A DNA stretch of 64,000 bases, taken from NCBI GenBank assembly GCA_910578345.1, contig CAJTRA010000001.1, positions 42,106 to 106,105 on the forward strand, in the 5' to 3' direction. A program made the translations under genes and the position numbers. Below, in pieces: positions 1 through 7,547 of the stretch. Under the pieces are notes generated by a model. That model saw nothing but the letters and a program-made list of their open reading frames with translations, was not told the DNA's origin and did not search any database. How positions within the stretch are numbered: position 1 is the first letter of the stretch; the number at the start of each line of letters is the position of its first letter. This DNA is from an uncultured Lachnospiraceae bacterium. GTDB lineage: Bacteria; Bacillota; Clostridia; Lachnospirales; Lachnospiraceae.

Positions 1-721
1 TTTTCATTTTGATAAAGCCAAATGCGGAATCTTCTACCGTAAATACCTCCGGGTCCCAGTCTCCCCATGCGTTTCCGGTATCCTTCTGGTCCGCCAGCTT
101 ACGGAATACGGAGCCTGTCACGGATTCCGGCTCATAGTTATCCATCATCCAAAGCGTCAGATCCAGCGCATGCGTTCCGATGTCAATAAGCGGGCCGCCA
201 CCCTGTTTTTCCGCATCCAGAAATACGCCCCATGTGGGAACAGCCCTTCTGCGGATTGCATGCGCTTTCGCGTAATAAACCTCTCCCAGGTCGCCGTTTA
301 CGCAGGCTTTTTTCAGGTACTGGGAATCGCTTCTGTAACGGTTCTGATAACCGATCGTCAAAATTTTCCCTGTTTCCTTTGCCGTCTTCACCATTTCCTG
401 TGCCTCTGCATAAGTCTTTGCCATAGGCTTCTCGCACAGAACATTTTTTCCTGCTTTCATGGCCGCGATCGAAATAGGCGCATGGCTGCTGTTAGGCGTC
501 AGCACATATACCGCATCCAGATCCTCTTTGATGAGTTCCTCATAATCCGTATAAACGCGGGCATCCTCCGTGCCGAACTCTTTTCTTGCCTTCTCGGCGC
601 GTTCTTCTATCAAATCGCAAAAAGCGACAATGTTATAATGACCTGTTCTCTTCATCGCGGGCAGATGCTTATTGTTCGCAATGCCGCCGCATCCTACAAC
701 ACCAACATTTAATGTTTTCAT
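1..721 (-). CDS. Gfo/Idh/MocA family NAD(P)-dependent oxidoreductase (C-terminus cut by window edge)
   Basis: The first 240 codons are visible; the gene runs off the left edge, so the C-terminus is missing. The N-terminus (MKTLNVGVVGCGGIANNKH) has the GxGxxA-type dinucleotide-binding loop of a Rossmann fold. About residue 95 there is the EKPMAK motif, whose lysine is the usual catalytic and cofactor-contacting residue of this family, and later a GGGPLIDIGTHALD stretch of the substrate domain. These enzymes oxidise or reduce sugar carbons, for example in inositol or glucoside catabolism; the substrate cannot be read here. It is the last visible gene of a four-gene run after an AraC regulator, 36 bases after the preceding gene. 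The ATG at 719-721 follows a GGAGGAAAATATC-type ribosome binding site. Confidence 0.9.
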   Translation of the reverse strand, partial: MKTLNVGVVGCGGIANNKHLPAMKRTGHYNIVAFCDLIEERAEKARKEFGTEDARVYTDYEELIKEDLDAVYVLTPNSSHAPISIAAMKAGKNVLCEKPMAKTYAEAQEMVKTAKETGKILTIGYQNRYRSDSQYLKKACVNGDLGEVYYAKAHAIRRRAVPTWGVFLDAEKQGGGPLIDIGTHALDLTLWMMDNYEPESVTGSVFRKLADQKDTGNAWGDWDPEVFTVEDSAFGFIKMK

Positions 722-757
722 GATATTTTCCTCCTGATAGCACTTTCTTTGTGTCCT

Positions 758-1519
758 TTAATCTAACTTTGTTTTTACATAGTGCAGGCTTTTTTCCATA
801 TTTTCCATCGGGCTTCCATAAGTATGCGTGTCCTGCTCGATGACCAGCCACTTGGCGCCGCACTCAGCCGCGGCAGGCACCACCTGATCTGCGCCGACTT
901 CGCCGTCCCCTGCTGCCACCAACACAACTTCGCCGTCCTTGCGGATAAAATCCTTCACATGTACGACAGGGCAGCGTCCGCTGTATTTATGCAGGTAGGT
1001 AACAGGATCCGCCCCGCCTACCTTCACCCAGCACAAGTCAAGCTCTGTTTTCAGCTGCTCTGCGGGAATCGTGTCATAGAGGGCATCCAGTTGATATCCG
1101 CCCTCCGGCGTCTTTGCAAACTCAAAATTATGATTGTGATAGAGAAGCTCCATCCCGGCTTCCCGGCATTTCCCGGCAATCCTTACAATCATGTCAAGAG
1201 TATCCTGATACCTGCTTCCGCCGTACCATCTTTCTTTGTCCAGGAAAGGAATCGCCACATATTGACAGCCAATCTCCTTGTAATCCTGCACGGTTTTGTC
1301 CAAATCCTGTTCAAAATCGCTCATAGGCACATGGGCGCTGATCGCCTGCAGTCCTGCATCGTCTAAGCAGGTACGAATTTCCTCCGGCGATTTTCCATAC
1401 AGCCCTGCCAGTTCCACTCCGTCATATCCCATGTCCGCAAGCTGCCGCATGGTCTTGCCAAAATCTGCAGCCGCCAGCTCACGCACAGAATATACCTGTG
1501 CCGCAATCGGTAATTTCAT
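758..1519 (-). CDS. Sugar phosphate isomerase/epimerase (xylose-isomerase-like TIM barrel)
   Basis: 253 residues, the usual size for the AP-endonuclease-2/xylose-isomerase-like TIM barrels (IolE/IolI and sugar epimerase relatives). Metal- and substrate-contact segments are visible in the expected order: LLYHNHNFEF, TELDLCWVKVG, VVHVKDF and LVIEQDTH, supplying Glu, Asp, His and Glu ligands. The N-terminus (MKLPIAAQVYSVRE) is typical. It lies 20 bases downstream of the Gfo/Idh/MocA gene at 1540-2592 and just before a second one, so it probably works on a keto-sugar made by these dehydrogenases. The exact substrate is unknown. Confidence 0.9.
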   Translation of the reverse strand: MKLPIAAQVYSVRELAAADFGKTMRQLADMGYDGVELAGLYGKSPEEIRTCLDDAGLQAISAHVPMSDFEQDLDKTVQDYKEIGCQYVAIPFLDKERWYGGSRYQDTLDMIVRIAGKCREAGMELLYHNHNFEFAKTPEGGYQLDALYDTIPAEQLKTELDLCWVKVGGADPVTYLHKYSGRCPVVHVKDFIRKDGEVVLVAAGDGEVGADQVVPAAAECGAKWLVIEQDTHTYGSPMENMEKSLHYVKTKLD

Positions 1520-1539
1520 AGCAAATAGCTCCCTCCTTT

Positions 1540-2592
1540 TTATGCCTCAAACCGTATCACCTGTTTCTTCTCGGAGGATTCGAAGACAGCCTCCATCACT
1601 CTCATGACGCGCGCCGCTTCTTCCAGTTTAATAAGGCTCTCTTCTCTGCCTTCCAACACGGCCATCACATTTTTGTAGAAATCGCAGATGTCGCTCTTTT
1701 CTTCCGGGCGCTCTTCCGTGAAGATACTGTCGTCACGCCGCGGCGCCATCGTCTTTGTGAGTCCGGCCGCCGTCCTTACCGGGACCACGTCCTCTTCGTC
1801 CGTTCCGCAGGCCCGCACGATTTTCAGATTTTCGCCCCAGTCCCCAATCATCGCCGTGCCGTCCCTGCCAAGCACGTACCAACGGGGAAGACTTATAAAA
1901 TTGCTCGTACCCACCTCCACAATCATATGGACTCCGTTGGCAAATCCTAAGTCTGCCGTAAATCCGTCATCCACCAACTGATTGGTCACGTTCGTAACGG
2001 TTGCATAAACCGTCTCGAGAGCCGTACCCGGAAACAGCATAAGCGCCTGGTCCAAAAGATGCACGCCCCAATCTAACACCATGCCGCCGCCATGCTCCTT
2101 CTCCTGCCGCCAGTCCCCCGGAATTCCGCGGGAGCCGTGTACTCTCGATTCCAGCCTGTACACTTCCCCTAAAGTTCCCTCGGCCATCAATTTCTTTACG
2201 GTAAGGAAATCCTCATCCCAGCGGCGGTTCTGATGTACCGTCAGAAATCGTCCATACCTTTCGGAAGCTTCCACCATCTCCTGCAGATCCGCCGAGCACA
2301 GTGTGACAGGTTTTTCGCTGACTACATTCTTCCCGGCCTTCATTGCTGCGATTGCAATGCTTTTGTGCACATCGTTCGGTGTCGCCACAAGCACGATATC
2401 TACCGCTTCATCGGCCAAAAGCTCTTCCAGGCTGCCATATACATGAATCCGCCGGGAGCGGGCATATTCCCGTCTCTCTTCCTTAATATCCCAGATGCCC
2501 GCCACCGACAGATTATCTATTTGTTCAATCAAATCATAATGCCAGCCGGCCATACCTCCGAAGCCGGCCATCGCTAAAATATGCTTTTTCAT
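1540..2592 (-). CDS. Gfo/Idh/MocA family oxidoreductase
   Basis: 350 residues, full length for the family. The N-terminal Rossmann loop is AGFGGMAGWH, a slightly unusual version of GxGxxG. The VSEKPVTL motif with the conserved lysine falls near residue 95, and GGGMVLDWGVHLLDQ lies in the C-terminal substrate domain. Its start ATG overlaps the TGA of the upstream isomerase gene (ATGA at 2589-2592), indicating translational coupling. It is the second dehydrogenase of this operon; having two is common in pathways that oxidise a sugar, epimerise or isomerise it, and then reduce it again. Substrate and direction are not readable. Confidence 0.9.
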   Translation of the reverse strand: MKKHILAMAGFGGMAGWHYDLIEQIDNLSVAGIWDIKEERREYARSRRIHVYGSLEELLADEAVDIVLVATPNDVHKSIAIAAMKAGKNVVSEKPVTLCSADLQEMVEASERYGRFLTVHQNRRWDEDFLTVKKLMAEGTLGEVYRLESRVHGSRGIPGDWRQEKEHGGGMVLDWGVHLLDQALMLFPGTALETVYATVTNVTNQLVDDGFTADLGFANGVHMIVEVGTSNFISLPRWYVLGRDGTAMIGDWGENLKIVRACGTDEEDVVPVRTAAGLTKTMAPRRDDSIFTEERPEEKSDICDFYKNVMAVLEGREESLIKLEEAARVMRVMEAVFESSEKKQVIRFEA

Positions 2593-3560
2593 GCCCAGTA
2601 CATACTTCCTCTCTCTTCAAAAATCAGCACGTTTTTCAGACATTCGATTGCCTTAAGCAGTCCTTCCCTTCCGGACATCAGACTGTCCTCATGCTCGATG
2701 CTGATGGCATAGTCATAACCTGCCAGCCTCAGCTCCGAAGCAATGGCTTTCCAGAATTCTTCCCCATTGCCGTATCCAACGGACCTGAAAATCCAGGAAC
2801 GCTCAATCTCATTGCCGTAATGCGTCGTATCAAGCACGCCGTTCACCGCTGTATTGATCGGGTCAATCTTCGTATCTTTCGCATGGAAATGGAACAGTGC
2901 GCCCGCTTTTCCAAGCTCACGTATGCATGCACAGGGATCCATGCCCTGCCAGATTAAATGGCTGGGGTCAAAGTTGGCGCCGATTTCCGGTCCTACCGCT
3001 TCCCTTAAGCGCAGCAAAGTCCTCGTATTATAAACGCAGAATCCCGGATGCAGTTCCAGTGCGATCTTATGTATGCCATGCTCCTTCGCAAAAGCCACTT
3101 TCTTTTTCCAGTAAGGAATCAGCACTTCATTCCACTGGTATTCCAAAACTTCCGTAAAATCTTCCGGCCAGGGGCATGTTACCCAGTTGGGCATAGTATC
3201 CTGCGGGCTTCCTCCGGGGCAGCCCGAAAATGTGTTGACAACAGGGATGCCCAGCTTCTCCGCAAGTAAAATTGCGTTGGTCAGGTCATCGTCAAATTTC
3301 TTTGCGATTTCCGGATTCGGATGCACCATATTGCCATGGCTGCTCAACGCGCTGATCTCCAGATTGTGTTTATGAATTGTGTCCACAAATTCTTTCTGCT
3401 TCTTCTCATCCGCCAAAAGTTCCGCCGCATTGCAGTGAGCCTTGCCCGGAAATCCGCCACATCCGATTTCCACCATCTGCACGCCGTTTGCCGCTAAAAA
3501 GCTGCATGCTTCGTCCAAAGACTTGTCGCCAAGCACCACCGTAAAAGTTCCTAATTTCAT
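2589..3560 (-). CDS. Sugar phosphate isomerase/epimerase family protein (TIM barrel)
   Basis: 323 residues starting MKLGTFTVVLGDKSLDEA; an upstream in-frame ATG adds 18 residues but lacks the strong site GGAGGGAAAGGAA that precedes the ATG at 3558-3560. Metal-binding segments of the xylose-isomerase-like barrel are present: IALELHPGF, GANFDPSHLIWQ, HFHAKDTKI and AISIEHEDS. The product is longer than the 253-residue paralogue at 758-1519. It is the first gene of the four-gene sugar operon, behind a terminator and promoter in 3653-3696, and is probably controlled by the AraC protein encoded upstream. It could be an isomerase or an epimerase of a keto-inositol or hexulose. Confidence 0.88.
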   Translation of the reverse strand: MKLGTFTVVLGDKSLDEACSFLAANGVQMVEIGCGGFPGKAHCNAAELLADEKKQKEFVDTIHKHNLEISALSSHGNMVHPNPEIAKKFDDDLTNAILLAEKLGIPVVNTFSGCPGGSPQDTMPNWVTCPWPEDFTEVLEYQWNEVLIPYWKKKVAFAKEHGIHKIALELHPGFCVYNTRTLLRLREAVGPEIGANFDPSHLIWQGMDPCACIRELGKAGALFHFHAKDTKIDPINTAVNGVLDTTHYGNEIERSWIFRSVGYGNGEEFWKAIASELRLAGYDYAISIEHEDSLMSGREGLLKAIECLKNVLIFEERGSMYWA

Positions 3561-3652
3561 TTCCTTTCCCTCCTGCTCATTGTAACTTATGACTAACGGT
3601 TCCGTTTCGCGCACAGAAAAATGTATATTTCTGCGCCGCTGAAATTGAATCT

Positions 3653-3658
3653 ATTATA
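3653..3658 (-). promoter_or_regulatory. Predicted -10 box for the sugar isomerase/dehydrogenase operon
   Basis: On the minus strand a perfect TATAAT lies about 95 bases before the ATG at 3560. The region 17 bases upstream (ATCTTT) is a poor -35 and falls inside the stem of the preceding terminator, as expected for a promoter that needs an activator. The neighbouring AraC-family gene is the obvious candidate. No clear repeat for AraC binding was identified. Confidence 0.45.
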
Positions 3659-3659
3659 C

Positions 3660-3696
3660 AAAAAGACAGCAGAAGAAAGATAGTTTTCTTCTGCTG
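3660..3696 (-). terminator. Rho-independent terminator of the AraC gene
   Basis: A perfect 12-bp inverted repeat (CAGCAGAAGAAA / TTTCTTCTGCTG, 6-base loop) at 3667-3696 is followed on the minus strand by TCTTTTT. It starts 37 bases after the AraC stop codon and ends immediately before the TATAAT at 3653-3658. Confidence 0.85.
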
Positions 3697-3732
3697 AAAA
3701 ACTCATACGATTCTGCTATTTTATTCCAACCT

Positions 3733-4599
3733 TTAACTTCTGAATTTCTGCTGCGCCTTTCCTCCGACATGGGTCTTCCTGCGCGCTTCGAGGGGCGTAT
3801 ATCCATAATACTTGCGGAACATACGCCCAAAATTATTATAATCCATAAATCCCACAGCCTCCGCCACTTCCGTTGCCGTGAGCGCATCCTGCTTCAGAAG
3901 TTTCATCGCCTTATGTAACCGGATTTCATTGATGTACTGTTGGGGCGCCGCCCCTGCACTCTCTTTAAAGATATGGCAAAACCGCCCTTCACTTAAATGT
4001 ACCAGCTGCGCCAGCTCGCAGTTGGTTATGGCTTCCGTATAATGCATCTCGATATACTGGTAAACTGTGTTAAGCTGTTCCAGTTTTTTGCGCCGTTTTA
4101 AAACCCCTTCTTCCGAAAGCATTTCCATCGCTTTGTTGCGCGCCAGATAAGTAATAAGCTTTAACAGTTCCCCTTTGCAGACAAGCTGGTAGCCAATCTC
4201 CTTTCTTTGGTATTCCTCGTGAATCCGCAGCATGGTTCTGGATATTTCCGAATCGCCGGAGATCGTTGGGCAGAAAATAATATTCTTGTCCGCAAGCTCC
4301 CTGGAAAAATCCTCCATGTCAAAAATCGCCACCATTACTTCCATTTCCCCGTTTCTGCAGTATCCTTCATGCAGAACATTGCTGTTGGCAATCACGAGCG
4401 TCCCTTCCCCTGCATCCATTTCCTCCTGCTCTAACCGGATTACCGTCCGCCCGCGCACCACATAGTGCAGCTCAATCTGTTCATGCCAATGAGCGCTGAA
4501 GTATTTTCCTTCCCTATTGCATTTATTTACCATTAATTGGATTGGAAATTCTTTATCCTTAAGTATTTTCTTTTCATAAAGCTCCAAATTCCTATCCAT
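3733..4599 (-). CDS. AraC family transcriptional regulator with N-terminal cupin domain
   Basis: 288 residues. The N-terminal part (about residues 15-130) has cupin-like features, such as FSAHWHEQIELHYVVRG and a GEGTLVIANSNVLHEG stretch, and should bind a small sugar ligand. The C-terminal 100 residues carry the two AraC helix-turn-helix motifs: NCELAQLVHLSEGRFCHIFKE and ATEVAEAVGFMDYNNFGRMFRK, then YYGYTPLEARR. It lies directly upstream of four sugar-modifying genes on the same strand and ends in a strong terminator, so it is transcribed separately and probably regulates them. The inducer is unknown. Confidence 0.92.
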   Translation of the reverse strand: MDRNLELYEKKILKDKEFPIQLMVNKCNREGKYFSAHWHEQIELHYVVRGRTVIRLEQEEMDAGEGTLVIANSNVLHEGYCRNGEMEVMVAIFDMEDFSRELADKNIIFCPTISGDSEISRTMLRIHEEYQRKEIGYQLVCKGELLKLITYLARNKAMEMLSEEGVLKRRKKLEQLNTVYQYIEMHYTEAITNCELAQLVHLSEGRFCHIFKESAGAAPQQYINEIRLHKAMKLLKQDALTATEVAEAVGFMDYNNFGRMFRKYYGYTPLEARRKTHVGGKAQQKFRS

Positions 4600-4615
4600 C
4601 GATGAAATCCTTTCG

Positions 4616-4629
4616 CATACGAATGTATG
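4616..4629. promoter_or_regulatory. Short inverted repeat in the leader of the AraC gene
   Basis: CATAC-GAAT-GTATG, 5-bp perfect arms, lies 17-30 bases upstream of the AraC start codon, within the predicted transcript. It may be an autoregulatory site; short arms make this weak. Confidence 0.25.
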
Positions 4630-4667
4630 AAGGATAAATTCTATCCCACGGCATTATTTACATGAAA

Positions 4668-4697
4668 ATTATAACATACACCCCCAGGCCGATACAA
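4668..4697 (-). promoter_or_regulatory. Predicted sigma-A promoter of the AraC gene
   Basis: Minus strand: TTGTAT (4692-4697), 18-base spacer, perfect TATAAT (4668-4673). The start point would be about 60 bases before the AraC ATG. The -35 box lies close to the end of the broken deacetylase reading frame (4704). Confidence 0.55.
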
Positions 4698-4703
4698 CCT
4701 CAT

Positions 4704-5258
4704 TCAGCCGCCTCCAATATCAACCCCGTCCCCCTGTTCCATCAACCAACCATTCCCCCACGCTGCGTCAAAGCTGAGCGCCACTTGCTTCTTATCCGTC
4801 TCCACACAATAGATCGGCAGTTCCCGCCCGCCTACGGAACTGCTCACCGTAATGGAATCGGGAAGATGCCTGCTGACGCCCTGGATCAGTGCAACAGTTG
4901 CCAGGGCAAAGGCCGCTGATTTCGCCACTTGTACACAAACACTCTTTATGAAATTCTGCCGCTTCTTTTCTTCCTTTGTGATCGCATTCTCCTGTGCCAC
5001 ACTGCCGCAATACTGTCCGCCGCTTCTCTGCTGCTGCCTTTGCGCCGTCCATGCATCTACCTGCTCCTTCCTGGGCCATTCTTCTTCTCCTCTATGATGA
5101 TGTGCGGATTCGCCCTGTATCTTCCTCTCCAGTTCGCACATGGCCAGTTTCATCTTGTCGTTCCAACTTTTGCCGTTTCCGTGCATAATGATACCCTGCA
5201 TATAATTGTTATTAAAATATATGCAGGGCAGCTTATCCATTACGATTACTTTATTCAC
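4704..5258 (-). pseudogene. Truncated polysaccharide deacetylase (N-terminal fragment)
   Basis: The frame codes 184 residues. A charged region is followed by a membrane or signal segment (about residues 108-128, SAAFALATVALIQGVS) and then IYCVETDKKQVALSFDAAWGN, which matches the opening of the NodB/CE4 deacetylase catalytic domain in clostridial spore and wall deacetylases. After WGN the similarity stops: only 15 unrelated residues follow before the stop, and the next gene's promoter begins at once. The remaining roughly 180-residue catalytic domain is absent, so this is a remnant. The true start could be internal (for example the ATG near 5186). Confidence 0.7.
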
Positions 5259-5313
5259 TTTGCACTTCTTACCAACAAGGATTCTTATGAAAATTTTATC
5301 TCTTACAGTCTAT

Positions 5314-6606
5314 TCAGGTCGTTTCCTTATCACCGATCATCAGATTTAAGATCGTCACATCCGTATCCTTCATGCCGACCCGGCCTACATAACCCATACT
5401 CCTAATCGTATCTTCCACATTTTCTCGCACAAGACCTTCTCCCGGACGGAAACAGTGATCCGCATTTTCCAGCATATGCGCCATGATCGCCGCGTCCACC
5501 GCCGACGCAATCTTAGCCGCACAGGAAGACTTGGCGCCGTCGCACACCACGCCGCCCATATTGGCGATCGTATTGGTGATGGTATGAGCGACTGCCTCAT
5601 AATCCCCGCCATACAGGTAAGTAATCGCGGCGCCGGCTCCACAGGCGGCGCTCACCGCGCCACAGTAGGCGGACAGGCTTCCGATATACTTCTTCTGGTG
5701 AATGGCAATCAAATTGCTTACCACCAGCGCCCGGTACATCTTTTCTTTAGAGACCTGCCACTCTTTCGCGAACTCGATCACGGGCAGCGAACAGGTCATC
5801 CCCTGATTGCCGCTGCCGGAATTGATGACGACGGGCATGGAACATCCATTCATTCTGGCGTCCGAACCTGCCGCCGCTTTTGCCCTGGCCCTGACTTTGA
5901 TATCATCCCCGTAGGCCGCAAGCAGCGTTCTTCCCACCTCCGCCCCATAATGGTTGCGCAGACCTTCCTCGGAAATCGCCGTATTCATCTCCACCTGCCG
6001 GCCGATCACCTCTTCGATGTCCTCCATTCTCACCAGATCTGCAAACTGCAGGATATCTTTGACATTCAAAAGCTCTCTTTTATCCGGCGTCTGCGGCGTT
6101 TGCCGCTCCTCCTCTTTTGGTGCATCCGTATAAAGGATCTCCCCATCTTTCTCCACCTGCTCTATATGGGTGTGTTTCCCGGATATCGCCACCTTAGCGC
6201 AGTGCCCTTTTCCCGTCATTTCCACGCGGATATACAGATTCTCCACGCCTTTGTGCAGATGACAGGCACAGAAATGGCCCGCTAACAGCGCTCTGACCTG
6301 CTGCCTCTCCTCCTCTGTCACTGCTTCGAGCACTTCCAGCTTTCTGTCAGCTCTTCCGCCGACCGCACCCAGCACAGCAGCCGCCTCAATGCCATGCATT
6401 CCGCCGGAATTTGGCACCGTCACATTCTTTACATTCTTAATGATGTTCCCGCTGCAGAAGACATCCATGCGCTCAGGCATTCCCCCGAATACCTCCCTGG
6501 CGCTTGCCGCCGCATAGGCCAGGGCAATCGGTTCCGTACAGCCCAGCGCCGGTATCAGTTCCTCTTTCAATATCTCCAGATAGCTTTGATAAATCTTATC
6601 CTCCAT
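5314..6606 (-). CDS. L-cysteine desulfidase / serine dehydratase alpha-like family (UPF0597, CyuA/YhaM type)
   Basis: 430 residues, the normal length. The N-terminal PALGCTEPIALAYAAA motif holds the conserved Cys expected to bind the Fe-S cluster; NSGGMHGIEAA, NSGSGNQGMTCSLPV, YCGAVSAACGAGAA and CDGAKSSCAAK follow with further conserved cysteines. Known relatives release sulfide, ammonia and pyruvate from L-cysteine using an oxygen-sensitive 4Fe-4S cluster. It is the last gene of the apparent operon that begins with the UroD-family gene at 13400, 26 bases after the aldo/keto reductase. Serine or another beta-substituted amino acid is possible as substrate. Confidence 0.88.
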   Translation of the reverse strand: MEDKIYQSYLEILKEELIPALGCTEPIALAYAAASAREVFGGMPERMDVFCSGNIIKNVKNVTVPNSGGMHGIEAAAVLGAVGGRADRKLEVLEAVTEEERQQVRALLAGHFCACHLHKGVENLYIRVEMTGKGHCAKVAISGKHTHIEQVEKDGEILYTDAPKEEERQTPQTPDKRELLNVKDILQFADLVRMEDIEEVIGRQVEMNTAISEEGLRNHYGAEVGRTLLAAYGDDIKVRARAKAAAGSDARMNGCSMPVVINSGSGNQGMTCSLPVIEFAKEWQVSKEKMYRALVVSNLIAIHQKKYIGSLSAYCGAVSAACGAGAAITYLYGGDYEAVAHTITNTIANMGGVVCDGAKSSCAAKIASAVDAAIMAHMLENADHCFRPGEGLVRENVEDTIRSMGYVGRVGMKDTDVTILNLMIGDKETT

Positions 6607-6632
6607 ATTGCCTTACTCCTCTTTCGGTACAC

Positions 6633-7547
6633 CTACGGCAGTTGTTTTCCCGCCGCCAGATACAGTTCATACCATTCTTCTCTTGTCAGATAGATTTCAG
6701 ACGCTTTGCAGATATCCTTGATCCGCTCCAGGTTCACACTCCCAACGATCGTCTGGATTCCTGCCGGATGACGCAGGATCCATGCCGTCGCAACCGCATT
6801 CTGCGTCACGCCGTACTGTTCTGCCAGACGGTCCATGACCGCATTGAGCGCCGGGAATTTCTCATTTCCGATAAAGATCCCTTCGAACATGCCATACTGG
6901 AAAGGCGACCATGCCTGCAGTCTGATCTTCTTTCTGCGGCAATACTCGATCACGCTGCCTTCTCTGACACACCCGGCGTCATTGTGGATATTCACATTAA
7001 GACCCGCATCAATCGAAGGACAGTGTGCGATGGAAAACTGTATCTGGTTCACGCAGACAGGCTCATCCAGACAGCTGTTTAACAACGCGATCTGCATGGG
7101 ATTGTGATTGCTCACTCCAAAACTTTTCACTTTTCCTTCTTTCTTCAACTGTCGGAACGCTTCTGCCACTTCCTCCGGCTCCATCAGCGCATCCGGACGG
7201 TGCAGCAAAAGGACGTCAATATAATCTGTCCTAAGTCTCTTCAGGCTGCCGTCCACAGAAGCCAGGATATGCTCTTTCGAGAAATCATAGCAGCCCGGAC
7301 GAATCGCGCATTTGGTCTGTATTACCATTTTCTCCCGTCCGATTCCTTCCACAGCCCGGCCAAATACCGCCTCCGCCTCTCCTCCGGCATAGATGTCTGC
7401 ATGATCAAAGAAGTTGATGCCCTCCTCCATGCAGGACTCGATCAAGGTTCTTATCTCCTTCTCACTCTGTAAGCCAGTCAGTCTCATGCATCCTAAACCA
7501 ATCGCCGATACCTCCGGTACATTTTCACTGATCGTTACCATTTTCAT
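6633..7547 (-). CDS. Aldo/keto reductase
   Basis: 304 residues, single-domain (alpha/beta)8 NADPH-dependent oxidoreductase. The catalytic tetrad is visible: Asp and Tyr in NFFDHADIYAGG, Lys in VIQTKCAI, His in DVLLLHRPD. The cofactor-binding end appears as TIVGSVNLERIKDI. It is closest in style to the YdhF/Tas-like bacterial group. The start overlaps the end of the YesN gene by 23 bases, with a ribosome site (AAAGGAG, 9-base spacing) inside the YesN coding end, so the two are translationally linked. It presumably acts on a sugar or sugar-derived carbonyl imported by the neighbouring transporter. Confidence 0.92.
   Translation of the reverse strand: MKMVTISENVPEVSAIGLGCMRLTGLQSEKEIRTLIESCMEEGINFFDHADIYAGGEAEAVFGRAVEGIGREKMVIQTKCAIRPGCYDFSKEHILASVDGSLKRLRTDYIDVLLLHRPDALMEPEEVAEAFRQLKKEGKVKSFGVSNHNPMQIALLNSCLDEPVCVNQIQFSIAHCPSIDAGLNVNIHNDAGCVREGSVIEYCRRKKIRLQAWSPFQYGMFEGIFIGNEKFPALNAVMDRLAEQYGVTQNAVATAWILRHPAGIQTIVGSVNLERIKDICKASEIYLTREEWYELYLAAGKQLP

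Noticed and set aside
5455..6285. Long open frame on the plus strand opposite the desulfidase gene
   Set aside because: It is antisense to a well-conserved gene, has His/Arg-rich nonsense-like composition and no ribosome site; the same applies to the plus-strand frames at 62081-62962 and 20415-21464.
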